Origin: Polynucleobacter sp. UB-Tiil-W10
GTDB lineage: Bacteria; Pseudomonadota; Gammaproteobacteria; Burkholderiales; Burkholderiaceae
Direction: 5' to 3'
Assembly (NCBI RefSeq): GCF_018881605.1
Contig: NZ_JACVPZ010000001.1
Coordinates: forward strand, 248,001 to 312,000
DNA: 64,000 bases
Of the stretch, positions 17,890 to 28,144 are shown piece after piece. How positions within the stretch are numbered: position 1 is the first letter of the stretch; every line of letters starts with the position of its first letter. The translations under genes and the position numbers were made by a program. Below the pieces are notes generated by a model that was given only the letters and a program-made list of their open reading frames with translations, was not told where the DNA came from and made no database searches.

Positions 17890-19005
17890 ATGATTTTTAA
17901 CCAGGCCCTTCGCCGCGAACTCAGTTTTACGACTGGCGGGGTCTTTTTGGTCTTAGTCACCATCATGGTGACCACCTTGGTGATCCGAATTTTGGGTTAT
18001 GCCGCCAATGGCGCAGTGAATCCAGAAGATGCGCTCGTTTTAATAGCCTTGGCCACCTTGGGGTATCTTGCGGTTCTTTTGACAGTTTCCTTGTTTGTCG
18101 CCACCCTCATTGTTTTGGTGCGTTGGTACAAAGATTCAGAAATGATCGTTTGGTTTGCAAGCGGCTTAAGCATTACCAATCTCATTCGCCCTATCTTGCA
18201 ATTTGCTACACCGCTCATCATCGTCATCGCCTTGCTAGCGCTTTTTGTCTGGCCATGGGCCAACCGTGAGTCGACTTTAATTAGTCAACGCTTTCAACAA
18301 CGTGATGATGTATCTATGGTCAGCGCTGGGCAATTCAAGGAGTCCGCAAAAGCAGATCGAGTCTTTTTTATTGAAGAGCTTGATGTTAATAAAAGCGAAG
18401 TCAAAAATATCTTTGTTGCCGACTCTAAGAATGGCCGCCTTAGCATTGCAGTTTCTTCAACCGGCTTTATTCAAAATGCTGAAGGTGGCGAAAAATCCAT
18501 TGTTCTTCACAATGGCAGGCGCTATGAGGGGCAACCCACACAGCCCGATTTTAGGATCTTAGAATTTAACGAATACAGCACTAAAATCCGCAGTAAAGAT
18601 GCCTTAGCCCCTGCGCCGCGTGATCGCGAGAAGACGATTACAGAACTTCTAAACGATCCCAATCCTGTAACCATTAATCCTAATCGCGCTGAATTGCTCT
18701 GGCGTATTGGCCTACCATTAATGGCCTTAGGTTTGGTATTGATTGCCATACCGCTTGCTTACGTCAACCCGCGTCTTGGCAACTACACGGCCATGTTCTA
18801 TGCGGTACTCATTTATTTAATCTATAGCAACTTACTTAACCTGACACAGAATTTTGTTTCTCAAGGTAAGGTGAGTGTTTTTGTTGCCATCTGGCCAATT
18901 CATTTATTTGCTCTTTTGATTGCCACGGCCCTAATCCGTAATCGCATCAACCCATCCTTAAAGTGGTGGCGTCGTCAATTACCTGCTTCTATGGCCGCCA
19001 AATGA
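17890..19005 (+). CDS. lptF: LPS export ABC transporter permease LptF
   Basis: One of two membrane subunits of the LptB2FG complex that pulls LPS from the inner membrane. The 371-residue protein has six membrane helices in a 3+3 arrangement around a periplasmic beta-jellyroll (about 125-265), and starts MIFNQALRRELSFTTGGVFL. The stop overlaps the lptG start by four bases (ATGA), so the pair is coupled. No clear Shine-Dalgarno precedes the ATG. Confidence 0.95.
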   Translation: MIFNQALRRELSFTTGGVFLVLVTIMVTTLVIRILGYAANGAVNPEDALVLIALATLGYLAVLLTVSLFVATLIVLVRWYKDSEMIVWFASGLSITNLIRPILQFATPLIIVIALLALFVWPWANRESTLISQRFQQRDDVSMVSAGQFKESAKADRVFFIEELDVNKSEVKNIFVADSKNGRLSIAVSSTGFIQNAEGGEKSIVLHNGRRYEGQPTQPDFRILEFNEYSTKIRSKDALAPAPRDREKTITELLNDPNPVTINPNRAELLWRIGLPLMALGLVLIAIPLAYVNPRLGNYTAMFYAVLIYLIYSNLLNLTQNFVSQGKVSVFVAIWPIHLFALLIATALIRNRINPSLKWWRRQLPASMAAK

Positions 19006-20156
19006 AATTGCTCTTCCCCTTCATTTATGAGCGCTATTTAGCCAAGCAGATTTATGCTGCTTTTGGATTTATCTTATTTGCTTTGGTTGCCTTGTTTTTA
19101 TTTTTTGATATTTTGAGTGAGCTGGGCTCTGTACAAGGCGCCTACACACTTCCTTTGGCACTGCTTCATGTCCTCTTAAAGGCACCAAGTCGAATTTCAG
19201 AAATCATCCCCATTGCAGGCTTGATCGGCAGTATCTATGTATTTGCCATGCTTGCCAGTCAATCCGAATTTACTATTTTGCGTATCGCTGGTCTAGACGT
19301 AAGACGTGGATTAATTACGCTTGCCAAAATATCACTACCCTTAATTGCGCTCACACTCATCATGAGCGAATGGGTGGGCCCATACACTGAAGCCAAGTCG
19401 GATCAGATCCGCATGAAAGCCATGGGATCAGCCTACTCATCTCAATTTAGAACTGGCGTCTGGGTAAAAGATCGTTTACGTGATGAAGACGGCAGCGGTC
19501 CTGTTCGCCCCGGGGTACGCTATGTCAACGTTGGCAAGGTTGATAAAGACAATGAAATTCGCGATATCCACATGTATGAGTTTAATGATACTTATCACCT
19601 CTTATCTATTCGCAACGCAGCTTCTGGTCAATTTGATAAGACCGGAATCTGGGTTCTCAATGATGTAACAGAGACCCGCTTCAAAGAAACCAAGAGCTCC
19701 GATCCTTTGAACCCAGTTTTTTCTGCGCAAACTTTTACACACCCGATTGTGACTCTAGAATCTGAAGTTACTCCGCAAATCCTGAGCGTCCTCTTAATTA
19801 GCCCGGAAAAAATGTCGATCATGAGTTTGGGTCGCTTCATATCTCATCTGCGCGATAACAAGCAAGATGCGCAACGACACTCCATCGCCTTTTGGAAAAA
19901 AGTGATCTACCCCTTTACGATTTTTGTGATGCTAACTCTGGCCCTTCCCTTTGCTTACCTAAAGGTACGTGCGGGCAGTGTTGGCATTAAAGTATTTGGG
20001 GGCATCATGCTAGGCATGAGTTTTCAACTATTCAACTCACTGTTCTCCAATGTAGGCATATTAGGGTCCTGGCCTGCACTTCTTACCGCACTCACCCCGC
20101 CACTGTTGTATTTCCTATTGGCGCTGTTCGGGTTACGCTGGGTTTCTAAGGCTTAA
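19002..20156 (+). CDS. lptG: LPS export ABC transporter permease LptG
   Basis: Partner permease of LptF. The 384-residue protein starts MKLLFPFIYERYLAKQIYAA, the usual form for LptG, at the ATGA overlap with lptF. Six membrane helices flank a periplasmic domain (about 125-290). The LSVLLISPEKMSIMSLGRFI segment near 270-290 is typical of the coupling region. A longer reading from 18963 is possible but lies inside lptF and lacks support. Confidence 0.95.
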   Translation: MKLLFPFIYERYLAKQIYAAFGFILFALVALFLFFDILSELGSVQGAYTLPLALLHVLLKAPSRISEIIPIAGLIGSIYVFAMLASQSEFTILRIAGLDVRRGLITLAKISLPLIALTLIMSEWVGPYTEAKSDQIRMKAMGSAYSSQFRTGVWVKDRLRDEDGSGPVRPGVRYVNVGKVDKDNEIRDIHMYEFNDTYHLLSIRNAASGQFDKTGIWVLNDVTETRFKETKSSDPLNPVFSAQTFTHPIVTLESEVTPQILSVLLISPEKMSIMSLGRFISHLRDNKQDAQRHSIAFWKKVIYPFTIFVMLTLALPFAYLKVRAGSVGIKVFGGIMLGMSFQLFNSLFSNVGILGSWPALLTALTPPLLYFLLALFGLRWVSKA

Positions 20157-20180
20157 TAGCAAAAAATCATTTAGAATCTT

Positions 20181-20214
20181 ATTCCTATATCATTGTTGAT
20201 ATATAGATAGGAAT
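20181..20214. promoter_or_regulatory. Inverted repeat covering the Shine-Dalgarno of the CysB-like gene
   Basis: ATTCCTAT at 20181-20188 and ATAGGAAT at 20207-20214 are perfect 8-bp inverted arms; inside them ATATC and GATAT add partial pairing. The right arm contains the AGGA ribosome site of the gene starting at 20219. It may be an autoregulatory operator or an RNA hairpin that hides the ribosome site; the role is inferred. Confidence 0.5.
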
Positions 20215-20218
20215 CCTT

Positions 20219-21160
20219 ATGAATCTTCATCAATTCCGTTTTGTGCGGGAAGCGGTTAGGCAAAACTTCAACTTAACGACCGCTGCAAAGGCCCTCTTCA
20301 CCTCCCAACCAGGGGTATCTAAGGCAATCATTGAATTGGAAGATGAATTGGGCGTGGAGATCTTTCGTCGTCACGGCAAACGCATTCGCTCCATGACGGA
20401 GCCAGGCAAACGTATTTTGAGCTCGATTGAGCGCATCCTAGATGAAGTAGAGACACTGAAAAGGGTAGGGAAAGATTTTGCCAGCCAAGATCAAGGTAGC
20501 TTTGTGATTGCCACCACCCATACGCAAGCACGCTACGCCTTACCAAAAGTACTGACTGAATTTACTAAACGCTTTCCGAAGGTGAAGGTCAGTATTCAGC
20601 AAGGCAGCCCCGGCCAAATCGCTGAATTACTCACGCATGATCGCGCTGATATTGCGATTGCTACAGAAGGTATCGCAAATACGCCAGGTGTGCTCGCATT
20701 GCCTGGCTATCAATGGCACCATGTGTTGATGGTACCGCTCAGCCATCCACTTCTAAATCAAGCAACACTTACCCTCGAAGAAATTGCCAAGTATCCAATC
20801 ATTACTTATGACAAAGCATTCGCAGGTCGTAGCAAGATTGATGCTGCCTTCGCCCAAAGAAATATCACCCCAGATATTATTTTGGAGGCCATTGATGCCG
20901 ATGTCATTAAGACTTATGTAGAAACAGGTATGGGAATTGGTATTGTTGCTGGCCATGCTTATGATCCTGATAGAGATCGCAATCTCAAAGTGATTCCTGC
21001 GGGGCATCTATTCGGAAATAATGTGACGCATCTAGGCGTAAAACAAGGGGCTTACTTACGTTCTTTTGTGTATACCTTTATTGAGCTCTTCTCACCAACG
21101 CTGACGAAAAAGATCGTTGAGCAAGCAATGAATAATGAATCAGAGACTTACGAAATCTAA
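20219..21160 (+). CDS. CysB-family LysR-type transcriptional regulator
   Basis: A 313-residue regulator with the CysB/Cbl N-terminus: MNLHQFRFVREAVRQNFNLT, then SQPGVSKAIIELEDELGVEI with FRRHGKR. The effector domain has the CysB pattern ATTHTQARYALP and QGSPGQIAELL. CysB and Cbl activate sulfate and sulfonate assimilation in response to N-acetylserine or adenosine phosphosulfate. No cys genes are in the window, so CysB versus Cbl cannot be decided. An inverted repeat overlaps its ribosome site. Confidence 0.9.
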   Translation: MNLHQFRFVREAVRQNFNLTTAAKALFTSQPGVSKAIIELEDELGVEIFRRHGKRIRSMTEPGKRILSSIERILDEVETLKRVGKDFASQDQGSFVIATTHTQARYALPKVLTEFTKRFPKVKVSIQQGSPGQIAELLTHDRADIAIATEGIANTPGVLALPGYQWHHVLMVPLSHPLLNQATLTLEEIAKYPIITYDKAFAGRSKIDAAFAQRNITPDIILEAIDADVIKTYVETGMGIGIVAGHAYDPDRDRNLKVIPAGHLFGNNVTHLGVKQGAYLRSFVYTFIELFSPTLTKKIVEQAMNNESETYEI

Positions 21161-21187
21161 GCATCGCAAAATACAAATCAAATAAAT

Positions 21188-22594
21188 ATGATCGACTCAA
21201 GCTTGCTTTCTCAAGCCATTGCGCTGCACCAACAGGGCGAGCTACAACAAGCAAATGCGCTCTACCTATCAATTCTGAGCCAAGACCCACATCATCTTCA
21301 GACTTTGTGCCTGAGCGGCTCCATTGCACAAGCGCAAGGCGACTTTAGTCGAGCAGCCCAACTCTTCAGTCAGGCGCATCACCTCAACCCTGCTCACGCA
21401 ATGATCTGCCTTCAACTTGGAATCTGTTATTCCAAATTAGGGGAGCTTGAGATTGCAAATAAGCTCTACATACAAGCCTCTGCGATAGATCCCAATCAAA
21501 TTGAGCCTATTGTTAATTTGGCAAATAATTTGACGAAGCAGAATCATTTTCAAGAGGCTTACGCTTTATATAAAAAGGCTTTGCAACTCGACCCACTTTC
21601 TGCATTAGTGCATTACAACATTGGGTCGTTGTTTCTCAAATCGATGAAGCCTCAAGAGGCGCAAAGCTGGCTTAAACAATCTTTAGATCTACAGAAAAAT
21701 AATGCCAGCGCTTGGAATAGCTTAGGTGTGGCACTGACAGAGATTGGCGCAATCGAAGAAGCCTTAGACGCCTATAACCAAGCTACTATCTGTGACCCTA
21801 GCTTTGAAGAGCCGTTGTTTAATAGCCATACGGCTTTACTTGATCTCGGCAAAACGGATGCGGCCATTACAGCATTAGAAAAAGTTTGCAATTTAAATCC
21901 AGCAAACCCTGTATACCAATTTTTCCTTGGAATGTTGCAAGAATATCTTGATCCAAATAACCAACCATCCCCAAGCTTACGCAGTCTCTCAGACAACAAG
22001 CAAGTTCAGGCTGAACTTGAATCCTGGGAATACCTGAAGAGGCAGCATCGATCAGCACTTCTACTGAGCACCAATACCAAAACAATTGATCTGGCGCTTA
22101 CACATGCTGAACTTGAGGGCTTAGTTTTAGAGTTTGGGGTTTACAACGGTAAATCCATTCGCAATATTGCTTCTATCGTAGCCACAGAAGTTCATGGCTT
22201 TGATAGTTTTGAAGGTATTCCAGAAAACTGGAATGACGAGCCTAGCGGAAGCTACAGTGCCAATGGTGAGCTGCCAGATGTGCCAAGCAATGTCACTTTG
22301 CATCAAGGGTGGTTTGAGGACACTATTCCAAAGTTTATAAATGCAAATAGCGGACCCATTCGATTCATGAATATCGATTGCGATCTCTACAGTTCTACAA
22401 AGACTATTTTTGATTTGCTTGGTCCGCAAATTGTCTCGGGTACTGTCATCGTTTTTGATGAATACATTGGCTACAAATCCTGGAAAGATGATGAATTTAA
22501 AGCTTTCCAAGAGGCGGTAAGCCAATATCAATGGGACTACGAGCTTCTCAGTTTTAGCTTTGCAACCAAGCAAGTGGCGCTCAAAATACTTTAG
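21188..22594 (+). CDS. TPR-repeat protein fused to a TylF-like SAM methyltransferase domain
   Basis: A 468-residue two-part protein. Residues about 5-250 form six or seven tetratricopeptide repeats (for example ALYLSILSQDPHHLQTLCL, ALYKKALQLDPLSALVHYNI, AYNQATICDPSFEEPLFNS). Residues about 290-468 resemble class I methyltransferases of the TylF/macrocin O-methyltransferase type: the SAM loop VLEFGVYNGKSIRNIA, then VHGFDSFEGIPENW, FMNIDCDLYSSTKT and GTVIVFDEYIG. The substrate is unknown; TPR-methyltransferase fusions are often near glycan or surface-polymer genes, but here the flanks are a regulator and tRNA-Leu. It appears to be a single gene 27 bp after the CysB-like gene. Confidence 0.85.
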   Translation: MIDSSLLSQAIALHQQGELQQANALYLSILSQDPHHLQTLCLSGSIAQAQGDFSRAAQLFSQAHHLNPAHAMICLQLGICYSKLGELEIANKLYIQASAIDPNQIEPIVNLANNLTKQNHFQEAYALYKKALQLDPLSALVHYNIGSLFLKSMKPQEAQSWLKQSLDLQKNNASAWNSLGVALTEIGAIEEALDAYNQATICDPSFEEPLFNSHTALLDLGKTDAAITALEKVCNLNPANPVYQFFLGMLQEYLDPNNQPSPSLRSLSDNKQVQAELESWEYLKRQHRSALLLSTNTKTIDLALTHAELEGLVLEFGVYNGKSIRNIASIVATEVHGFDSFEGIPENWNDEPSGSYSANGELPDVPSNVTLHQGWFEDTIPKFINANSGPIRFMNIDCDLYSSTKTIFDLLGPQIVSGTVIVFDEYIGYKSWKDDEFKAFQEAVSQYQWDYELLSFSFATKQVALKIL

Positions 22595-22663
22595 AACCCT
22601 ATCGGTTTCTCAGATTTCTATCGTCAATGGGGTGTCAGAGACTGCGTATGAGCAGTTAGATGA

Positions 22664-22748
22664 TGGTGCCTCGGGGCGGACTCGAACCGCCACGCCTTGC
22701 GGCACCGGATTTTGAGTCCGGCACGTCTACCAATTCCATCACCGAGGC
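22664..22748 (-). tRNA. tRNA-Leu (anticodon CAA), CCA encoded
   Basis: Reading the minus strand from 22748, GCCTCGG pairs with CCGAGGC near the 3' end, followed by ACCA. The anticodon loop is CTCAAAA, giving CAA and reading UUG. The long variable arm (TGCCGCAAGGCG) marks a class II leucine tRNA, and the T-loop GGTTCGAGTCC is standard. The gene is 85 nt. It is antisense to its neighbours. Confidence 0.97.
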
Positions 22749-22900
22749 AGGTGTTTGCAGTGGAAATTCTGCTTACTTTGCTACTTTGTTACTGCTAAGA
22801 CATGAGAGTGTAACAAAAAATGGTCAGATACCCTCTACCTTGGGTCTAGAACCCCTTAAAATGAGGTCTTCTAGCCAAATTAATAAAAGGACTTACCCGT

Positions 22901-23620
22901 ATGGCCGGCCATTCGAAATGGGCCAATATTCAGCACCGCAAAGGTCGTCAGGACGAAAAACGCGGCAAGATTTGGACCAAACTCATTAAAGAAATTACCG
23001 TAGCTGCCAAGTTAGGCGGCGGCGACATTGCTACAAATCCGCGTTTACGCTTGGCAATTGATAAGGCCAAAGACTCTAATATGCCGAACGATAACGTACA
23101 AAGAGCTATTCAGCGCGGCACCGGCTCACTTGAGGGTGTGAACTACGAAGAGATTCGTTACGAAGGTTATGGCATTAATGGTGCTGCCATCATTGTGGAT
23201 TGCTTAACCGACAACCGTACGCGCACTGTTGCAGAAGTTCGCCATGCTTTTAATAAGAATGGTGGCAATATGGGCGCCGAAGGTTCAGTTGCTTTCTTAT
23301 TCAAGCACTGCGGCCAAATGTTATTCGCGCCTGGATCCAGTGAAGATCAACTCATGGAAGTAGCGTTAGATGCTGGTGCCGATGATGTGATTGCTCATGA
23401 TGACGGTTCATTCGAAGTGTTATCTCCTGTGCCTGATTTTTCTAAAGTTCAAGACGCTATTAGCAAGGCCGGCCTCAAACCAGAACTTGCAACCGTCGCC
23501 ATGCGACCCGAGACCGAGATTGCCTTAGAAGGCGATCAAGCAGAAAGTATGCAAAAGCTATTAGATGCCCTTGAGAACTTGGATGACGTTCAAGAAGTAT
23601 TTACGAATGCTGCTCTTTAA
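22901..23620 (+). CDS. yebC: YebC/PmpR-family protein
   Basis: A 239-residue protein of the TACO1/YebC family. It starts [20 protein letters not shown], the invariant family opening, with [19 protein letters not shown] and [14 protein letters not shown] following. Members act as DNA-binding regulators or, in more recent work, assist ribosomes at proline stretches. The 150 bp between tRNA-Leu and this gene hold no other feature that I can support. Confidence 0.95.
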   Translation: MAGHSKWANIQHRKGRQDEKRGKIWTKLIKEITVAAKLGGGDIATNPRLRLAIDKAKDSNMPNDNVQRAIQRGTGSLEGVNYEEIRYEGYGINGAAIIVDCLTDNRTRTVAEVRHAFNKNGGNMGAEGSVAFLFKHCGQMLFAPGSSEDQLMEVALDAGADDVIAHDDGSFEVLSPVPDFSKVQDAISKAGLKPELATVAMRPETEIALEGDQAESMQKLLDALENLDDVQEVFTNAAL

Positions 23621-23682
23621 TTACCGCTGTATATATAAAAAATTATCTTATTAATACCTACTAATACAGACAAACTATCGTT

Positions 23683-24960
23683 ATGAAAATTCTACTCATC
23701 GGTTCTGGTGGTCGCGAACATGCTTTGGCCTGGAAGTTGGCTCAATCCCCGCAAGTCCAAACGGTTTATGTTGCCCCAGGCAACGGTGGTACGGCTACCG
23801 CCAAGCAAGTTGCAGCAGGCATTGAGAACTTGCCGATCACCGGTTTACAAGAGTTAGCAGACTTTGCAAAGCGCGAGAAGATTCACCTCACCGTTGTCGG
23901 TCCTGAGGCTCCTCTTGCCGCCGGCATCGTAGATGTATTCCGTAACAATGGCTTACGTATTTTTGGGCCAACTCAGTTAGCTGCTCAATTAGAGTCTTCT
24001 AAAGACTTCTCTAAAGCCTTTATGAAGCGTCATGGCATTCCCACTGCGGATTACCAAACTTTCTCTTCCGCATTGGAGGCGCATGCTTATATCGATGCAA
24101 AAGGCGCGCCGATTGTGATTAAGGCTGATGGCCTTGCCGCTGGTAAAGGTGTTGTAGTCGCCATGAATCTAGAGGAAGCTCATGCAGCCGTAGATATGAT
24201 GCTGGCTGACAATAAATTAGGTAACGCAGGCGCACGCGTTGTGATTGAAGAATTCCTGACCGGCGAAGAGGCGAGTTTTATTGTTTTGGTAGATGGTAAA
24301 AATGTGCTTGCCCTAGCTACTAGCCAAGATCACAAGCGCTTGCTTGATGCAGACCAGGGACCAAACACAGGCGGCATGGGTGCTTACTCCCCCGCTCCTG
24401 TAGTTACACCAGAAATTCATGCGCGCGCATTACGAGAAGTTATCATGCCAACCGTTAAAGGCATGCAGGCAGACGGCATTCCCTACACCGGCTTTTTATA
24501 TGCGGGTTTGATGATCACCCCTGATGGCAAGATTAAAACTTTAGAATTTAACTGCCGTATGGGCGATCCAGAAACACAACCGATCATGGCTCGCTTACGC
24601 AGCGATCTCGTGAATGCACTTGATCATGCGGTGGATGGCACATTAAATGAGGTTGAATTGGAATGGGATCGTCGCACAGCGCTCGGCGTTGTACTTGCGG
24701 CCCATAACTATCCTGATACCCCTCGCGCTGGCGATGTCATTACCGGCATCCCGGCTGATACCGAAGATCAAATCACCTTCCATGCCGGTACGAAATTACA
24801 AGATGGGAAGTTGGTGACTTCTGGTGGACGAGTAATGTGCGTTGTTGGACTGGCGGACACTGTTCGTGGCGCCCAACATAAAGCGTATGAAGTCATCAAC
24901 CACATTCAGTTCGATGGCATGCAATATCGTAAAGATATTGGTTATCGCGCCATCAAGTAA
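23683..24960 (+). CDS. purD: Phosphoribosylamine-glycine ligase (GAR synthetase)
   Basis: Second step of purine synthesis: joins glycine to phosphoribosylamine using ATP. The 425-residue ATP-grasp enzyme opens [20 protein letters not shown], has [17 protein letters not shown] near 145-162, [20 protein letters not shown] near 220, and the family signature [14 protein letters not shown] near 285-300. It begins a run of same-strand genes (hemF, nadD, rsfS, rlmH, maf, rng) with short gaps or overlaps. Confidence 0.98.
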   Translation: MKILLIGSGGREHALAWKLAQSPQVQTVYVAPGNGGTATAKQVAAGIENLPITGLQELADFAKREKIHLTVVGPEAPLAAGIVDVFRNNGLRIFGPTQLAAQLESSKDFSKAFMKRHGIPTADYQTFSSALEAHAYIDAKGAPIVIKADGLAAGKGVVVAMNLEEAHAAVDMMLADNKLGNAGARVVIEEFLTGEEASFIVLVDGKNVLALATSQDHKRLLDADQGPNTGGMGAYSPAPVVTPEIHARALREVIMPTVKGMQADGIPYTGFLYAGLMITPDGKIKTLEFNCRMGDPETQPIMARLRSDLVNALDHAVDGTLNEVELEWDRRTALGVVLAAHNYPDTPRAGDVITGIPADTEDQITFHAGTKLQDGKLVTSGGRVMCVVGLADTVRGAQHKAYEVINHIQFDGMQYRKDIGYRAIK

Positions 24961-24983
24961 ATCTTTCTATAGTTAGAACGCTC

Positions 24984-25916
24984 TTGTCAGATCAACAGAC
25001 CCAAATTGATATCGCCGCCTTAAAAGAGTATTTTTTAGGCTTACAAGATCGCATCACGAGCGCAATGAGCGCGTTGGATGGCAAAGTCTTTGTTGCTGAT
25101 GAGTGGCATAAGCCTGAAGACAGCAAACTCAAAGGTTACGGTCGCACCTGCATTCTGGATGGCGGCACTATCCTTGAAAAAGGTGGGGTAGGTTTCTCGC
25201 ATGTTCGCGGCGATCAAATGCCACCTTCGGCATCGCATCACCGTCCAGAAGTAGCAGGACGCAGCTTTGAAGCCATGGGGGTTTCCTTGGTCTTTCATCC
25301 CAACAACCCCAAAGTACCCACCACGCATATGAATGTGCGCTGCTTTATAGCTCAAGCGCCAGACAAAGAGCCTGTATGGTGGTTTGGCGGTGGCTTTGAC
25401 CTTACCCCCTATTACGGCGTTGACGAAGACTGCAAGCACTTTCATCAAACTGCGAAGGATGCTTTAGATCCATTTGGCGAGGAACTTTATCCGCGCTTTA
25501 AAAAATGGTGTGATGAATATTTTTACTTAAAGCATCGTGAAGAGCCGCGCGGTATTGGTGGTGTTTTCTTTGATGACTTTAATGAGCTTGGATTTGAGAA
25601 GAGCTTTGCTATGACCCGCGCAGTAGGTGATGCATTTATTAATGCTTACCTCCCGATCGTTCAGCGCCGCTATCAAGACAGCTTCACTCCAGAAGAAAAG
25701 TCTTTCCAAGAATATCGCCGTGGTCGTTATGTTGAATACAACCTGCTCTTTGATCGAGGAACTATCTTTGGTTTGCACTCTGGCGGACGCACCGAATCTA
25801 TTTTGATGTCAATGCCTCCAGTCGTTCAATGGTGGTACAACTGGCAGCCCAAGCCTGGCACTCCTGAGGCAAAGCTGTATGACCACTACCTTAAGCCACG
25901 AGATTGGCTAGCTTGA
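24984..25916 (+). CDS. hemF: Oxygen-dependent coproporphyrinogen III oxidase
   Basis: Converts coproporphyrinogen III to protoporphyrinogen IX with O2 in haem synthesis. The 310-residue protein has [22 protein letters not shown] near 130-145, [12 protein letters not shown] near 185-197, and the C-terminal [19 protein letters not shown] keep the TTG start at 24984 because the family's N-terminal helix ([13 protein letters not shown]) lies only 12 residues in and no better start codon precedes it; the ribosome site is weak. Confidence 0.95.
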   Translation: MSDQQTQIDIAALKEYFLGLQDRITSAMSALDGKVFVADEWHKPEDSKLKGYGRTCILDGGTILEKGGVGFSHVRGDQMPPSASHHRPEVAGRSFEAMGVSLVFHPNNPKVPTTHMNVRCFIAQAPDKEPVWWFGGGFDLTPYYGVDEDCKHFHQTAKDALDPFGEELYPRFKKWCDEYFYLKHREEPRGIGGVFFDDFNELGFEKSFAMTRAVGDAFINAYLPIVQRRYQDSFTPEEKSFQEYRRGRYVEYNLLFDRGTIFGLHSGGRTESILMSMPPVVQWWYNWQPKPGTPEAKLYDHYLKPRDWLA

Positions 25917-26617
25917 GCGCCTTACCTTTGAACGCCCTGCAAAAAATTGGCATTCTTGGGGGCACATTTGACCCTCCCCATGCTGGTCACCTGAGACTAG
26001 CCACGCATTTTGCCAAGCTGTTGCACCTAGATGCATTGCTACTCATTCCTAGTGGTGAGCCATGGCAAAAAGGAACTGGCATCACTCCTGCCGAAATACG
26101 TTTTCAGTTAACTGAGGCTGCCGGCATTGATTTGGCGCGTGCATTTTTATATCTCAAGGTTTCTACTCAGGTAGGCATTGATCGTATTGAGATCGATCGT
26201 GCTGGACCTAGTTATACGATCGATACCGTTAAGGCCTTGCGAGAGCGATTTGGCGCAAATGCTAGCCTGACCTGGCTAATGGGGGCAGACTCCTTGGTTG
26301 CGCTACCCAGCTGGAACTCCTGGGAAAAGCTAAGTCAATATGTCAATTTCGCCGTTGCAACTAGACCGCACCATGATTTAAAAGCGCAAGCTAACCCTGA
26401 AGTGATCCAATTTCTGAAAGATCATCAAACAAAAGATGCTGCTGCTCTTGAAAATAGTACCTCAGGCCTCATATATATCGATGAAAGCCTGAATGTTGAT
26501 CTATCCTCTACCGAGTTACGAGATCGCCTTAAATCCAGCTCCAGAAACGCTAAAACGTCTGAGCAAATCCCAACCCACACCCTAGAATTCATTACAAATC
26601 TGGGCTTGTATCAGTAA
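25913..26617 (+). CDS. nadD: Nicotinate-nucleotide adenylyltransferase
   Basis: Adds AMP to nicotinate mononucleotide in NAD synthesis. It has the nucleotidyltransferase motif [18 protein letters not shown] (HxGH) near the start, [19 protein letters not shown] in the middle, and the second motif SSTELRDRL near the C-terminus. I prefer the TTG at 25913, whose TTGA overlaps the hemF stop; a TTG at 25904 is possible. Both would give a 234-237 residue protein, a little longer than E. coli NadD. It is followed by rsfS, a very common pairing. Confidence 0.93.
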   Translation: MSALPLNALQKIGILGGTFDPPHAGHLRLATHFAKLLHLDALLLIPSGEPWQKGTGITPAEIRFQLTEAAGIDLARAFLYLKVSTQVGIDRIEIDRAGPSYTIDTVKALRERFGANASLTWLMGADSLVALPSWNSWEKLSQYVNFAVATRPHHDLKAQANPEVIQFLKDHQTKDAAALENSTSGLIYIDESLNVDLSSTELRDRLKSSSRNAKTSEQIPTHTLEFITNLGLYQ

Positions 26618-26662
26618 TCAAGCTAAGATCACCCTAAATACAAAAATTATTGCCGAGAAAAT

Positions 26663-27052
26663 ATGGACTTACGTAAATTACAACGCGTCGTGATTGATGC
26701 CCTAGAAGATGTAAAGGCGCAAGATATTCGCGTCTATGACACTACCAAATTAAGTGAATTATTTGATCGTGTGGTTATCGCCACTGGTTCAAGCAATCGT
26801 CAAACCCGCTCTTTAGCAATGTCAGTTAAAGAAGAGGTGAATGCTAAAGGTGGCGAAGTGATTTCCATTGAAGGTTTAGAAACCGGTGAATGGGTATTGG
26901 TGGACTGTGGCGATATCGTTGTGCATATTCTGCAACCAATGCTGCGCTCTTACTATCAGCTTGAAGGCATGTGGGGTGCCAAACCTGTGCGCGTGAAATT
27001 GGCTGGCGACAAAGGTCTTGCTAAGGCTAGTGAACCTGAAGACGAAGAGTAA
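26663..27052 (+). CDS. rsfS: Ribosomal silencing factor RsfS
   Basis: A 129-residue protein that binds L14 of the large subunit and blocks subunit joining under starvation. The family blocks are visible: [55 protein letters not shown] and [10 protein letters not shown]. It lies between nadD and rlmH as in most proteobacteria. The tail is acidic. Confidence 0.96.
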   Translation: MDLRKLQRVVIDALEDVKAQDIRVYDTTKLSELFDRVVIATGSSNRQTRSLAMSVKEEVNAKGGEVISIEGLETGEWVLVDCGDIVVHILQPMLRSYYQLEGMWGAKPVRVKLAGDKGLAKASEPEDEE

Positions 27053-27072
27053 TTTCGTCGTCATTTGCATCA

Positions 27073-27516
27073 ATGCGTCTCACTATCGTTTCAGTTGGTC
27101 ATAAGATGCCCGAGTGGGTTGCAACTGCAACCCATGACTATATCAAAAGAATGCCTGCAGATTGCAGCATTGAAATTAAAGAGATCAAGCCCGACCTCAC
27201 ACCAGCTAAAGAAGCGGTAAAAATTGCTGCAGCCATTCCCAAAGGCTCTAGAGTGATTGCTTTGGATGAACGCGGCAAAGACCAAACTACTCAGAACCTA
27301 GCCACTCAACTTGCTAACTGGCGCCAAGAGGGATTTGATATCACCTTTTTAATTGGTGGGGCAGATGGCTTAGATCCCAGCCTAAAAAACACAGCACAAG
27401 CCATGTGGCGATTGTCTAGCCTTACGCTTCCGCATGCGATGGCTAGAGTATTGCTAGTTGAGCAACTCTATCGTGCTTGGACCATTCTCCAAGGTCACCC
27501 TTACCATCGCGAGTAA
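27073..27516 (+). CDS. rlmH: 23S rRNA pseudouridine-1915 N3-methyltransferase
   Basis: A SPOUT-fold methyltransferase acting on helix 69 of 23S rRNA. The 147-residue length is close to the 155 of E. coli. It begins [16 protein letters not shown], has [19 protein letters not shown], the SAM-knot segment [10 protein letters not shown], and the C-terminal [20 protein letters not shown]. It directly follows rsfS (20 bp) and precedes maf by 4 bp. Confidence 0.97.
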   Translation: MRLTIVSVGHKMPEWVATATHDYIKRMPADCSIEIKEIKPDLTPAKEAVKIAAAIPKGSRVIALDERGKDQTTQNLATQLANWRQEGFDITFLIGGADGLDPSLKNTAQAMWRLSSLTLPHAMARVLLVEQLYRAWTILQGHPYHRE

Positions 27517-27520
27517 TGGC

Positions 27521-28144
27521 ATGCATTCTTTTATTTATCTCGCTTCGCAAAGCCCTCGCCGCCAAGAACTTTTAAAGCAAATAGGCATTCAGTTTGAAAT
27601 GCTCTTACCTGCCCCGGGCGAAGATAGTGAGAGTATTGAGAACCCATTACCCCAAGAAAAAGCTCGCCTCTATGTAGAGCGAGTTACCTTAGCAAAGAGT
27701 GCGGCAGCACTTGCTAGGTGGCAAAAAAGTGGTTTACCTTGGGCGCCTATTCTTTGTGCTGATACTACCGTTAGCCTGCCCAATAGCGATGATGGCGAAA
27801 TTCTAGGTAAACCAAGTGATGCAGAAGATGCTGCACGCATTCTGACTATGCTCAGCGGCAAAGTACATGAAGTGCTTAGTTCGGTGGCAGTGACCGTGAG
27901 CCCAAATGAAAAACCAATACAGCTAGTGCAGGTTTCTGAGGTTCAATTTACAGAGTTATCTCCAGAACAAATTAACACCTATATTGCCAGCGGTGAACCC
28001 TTCGGCAAGGCGGGGGCATATGGCATCCAGGGACTGGGCGGGGCTTTTATTCCCTCAATTCGGGGAAGTTATAGCGGTATCATGGGTCTACCTATTTATG
28101 AAACCAAGCTTTTATTAGATCGCGCCCAAGTCAGCAGCATATGA
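27521..28144 (+). CDS. maf: Maf-family nucleotide pyrophosphatase
   Basis: Hydrolyses non-canonical or UTP/CTP/dTTP-type nucleotides to monophosphates. The 207-residue protein has the Maf signature IYLASQSPRRQELLKQIG at the start, ILCADTTVSL near 80, and KAGAYGIQGLGGAFI near 165. The ATG at 27521 is chosen because translation from 27458 would run inside rlmH. Its TGA overlaps the rng start by four bases. Confidence 0.94.
   Translation: MHSFIYLASQSPRRQELLKQIGIQFEMLLPAPGEDSESIENPLPQEKARLYVERVTLAKSAAALARWQKSGLPWAPILCADTTVSLPNSDDGEILGKPSDAEDAARILTMLSGKVHEVLSSVAVTVSPNEKPIQLVQVSEVQFTELSPEQINTYIASGEPFGKAGAYGIQGLGGAFIPSIRGSYSGIMGLPIYETKLLLDRAQVSSI

Noticed and set aside
22660..22989. Open frame starting MMVPRGGLEPPRLAAPDFES
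   Set aside because: It is read across the antisense of tRNA-Leu; this type of false protein is common at leucine tRNAs. It then runs out of frame into yebC.
25041..25448. 135-codon minus-strand open frame inside hemF
   Set aside because: It is antisense to a firmly identified gene and shows no family features.
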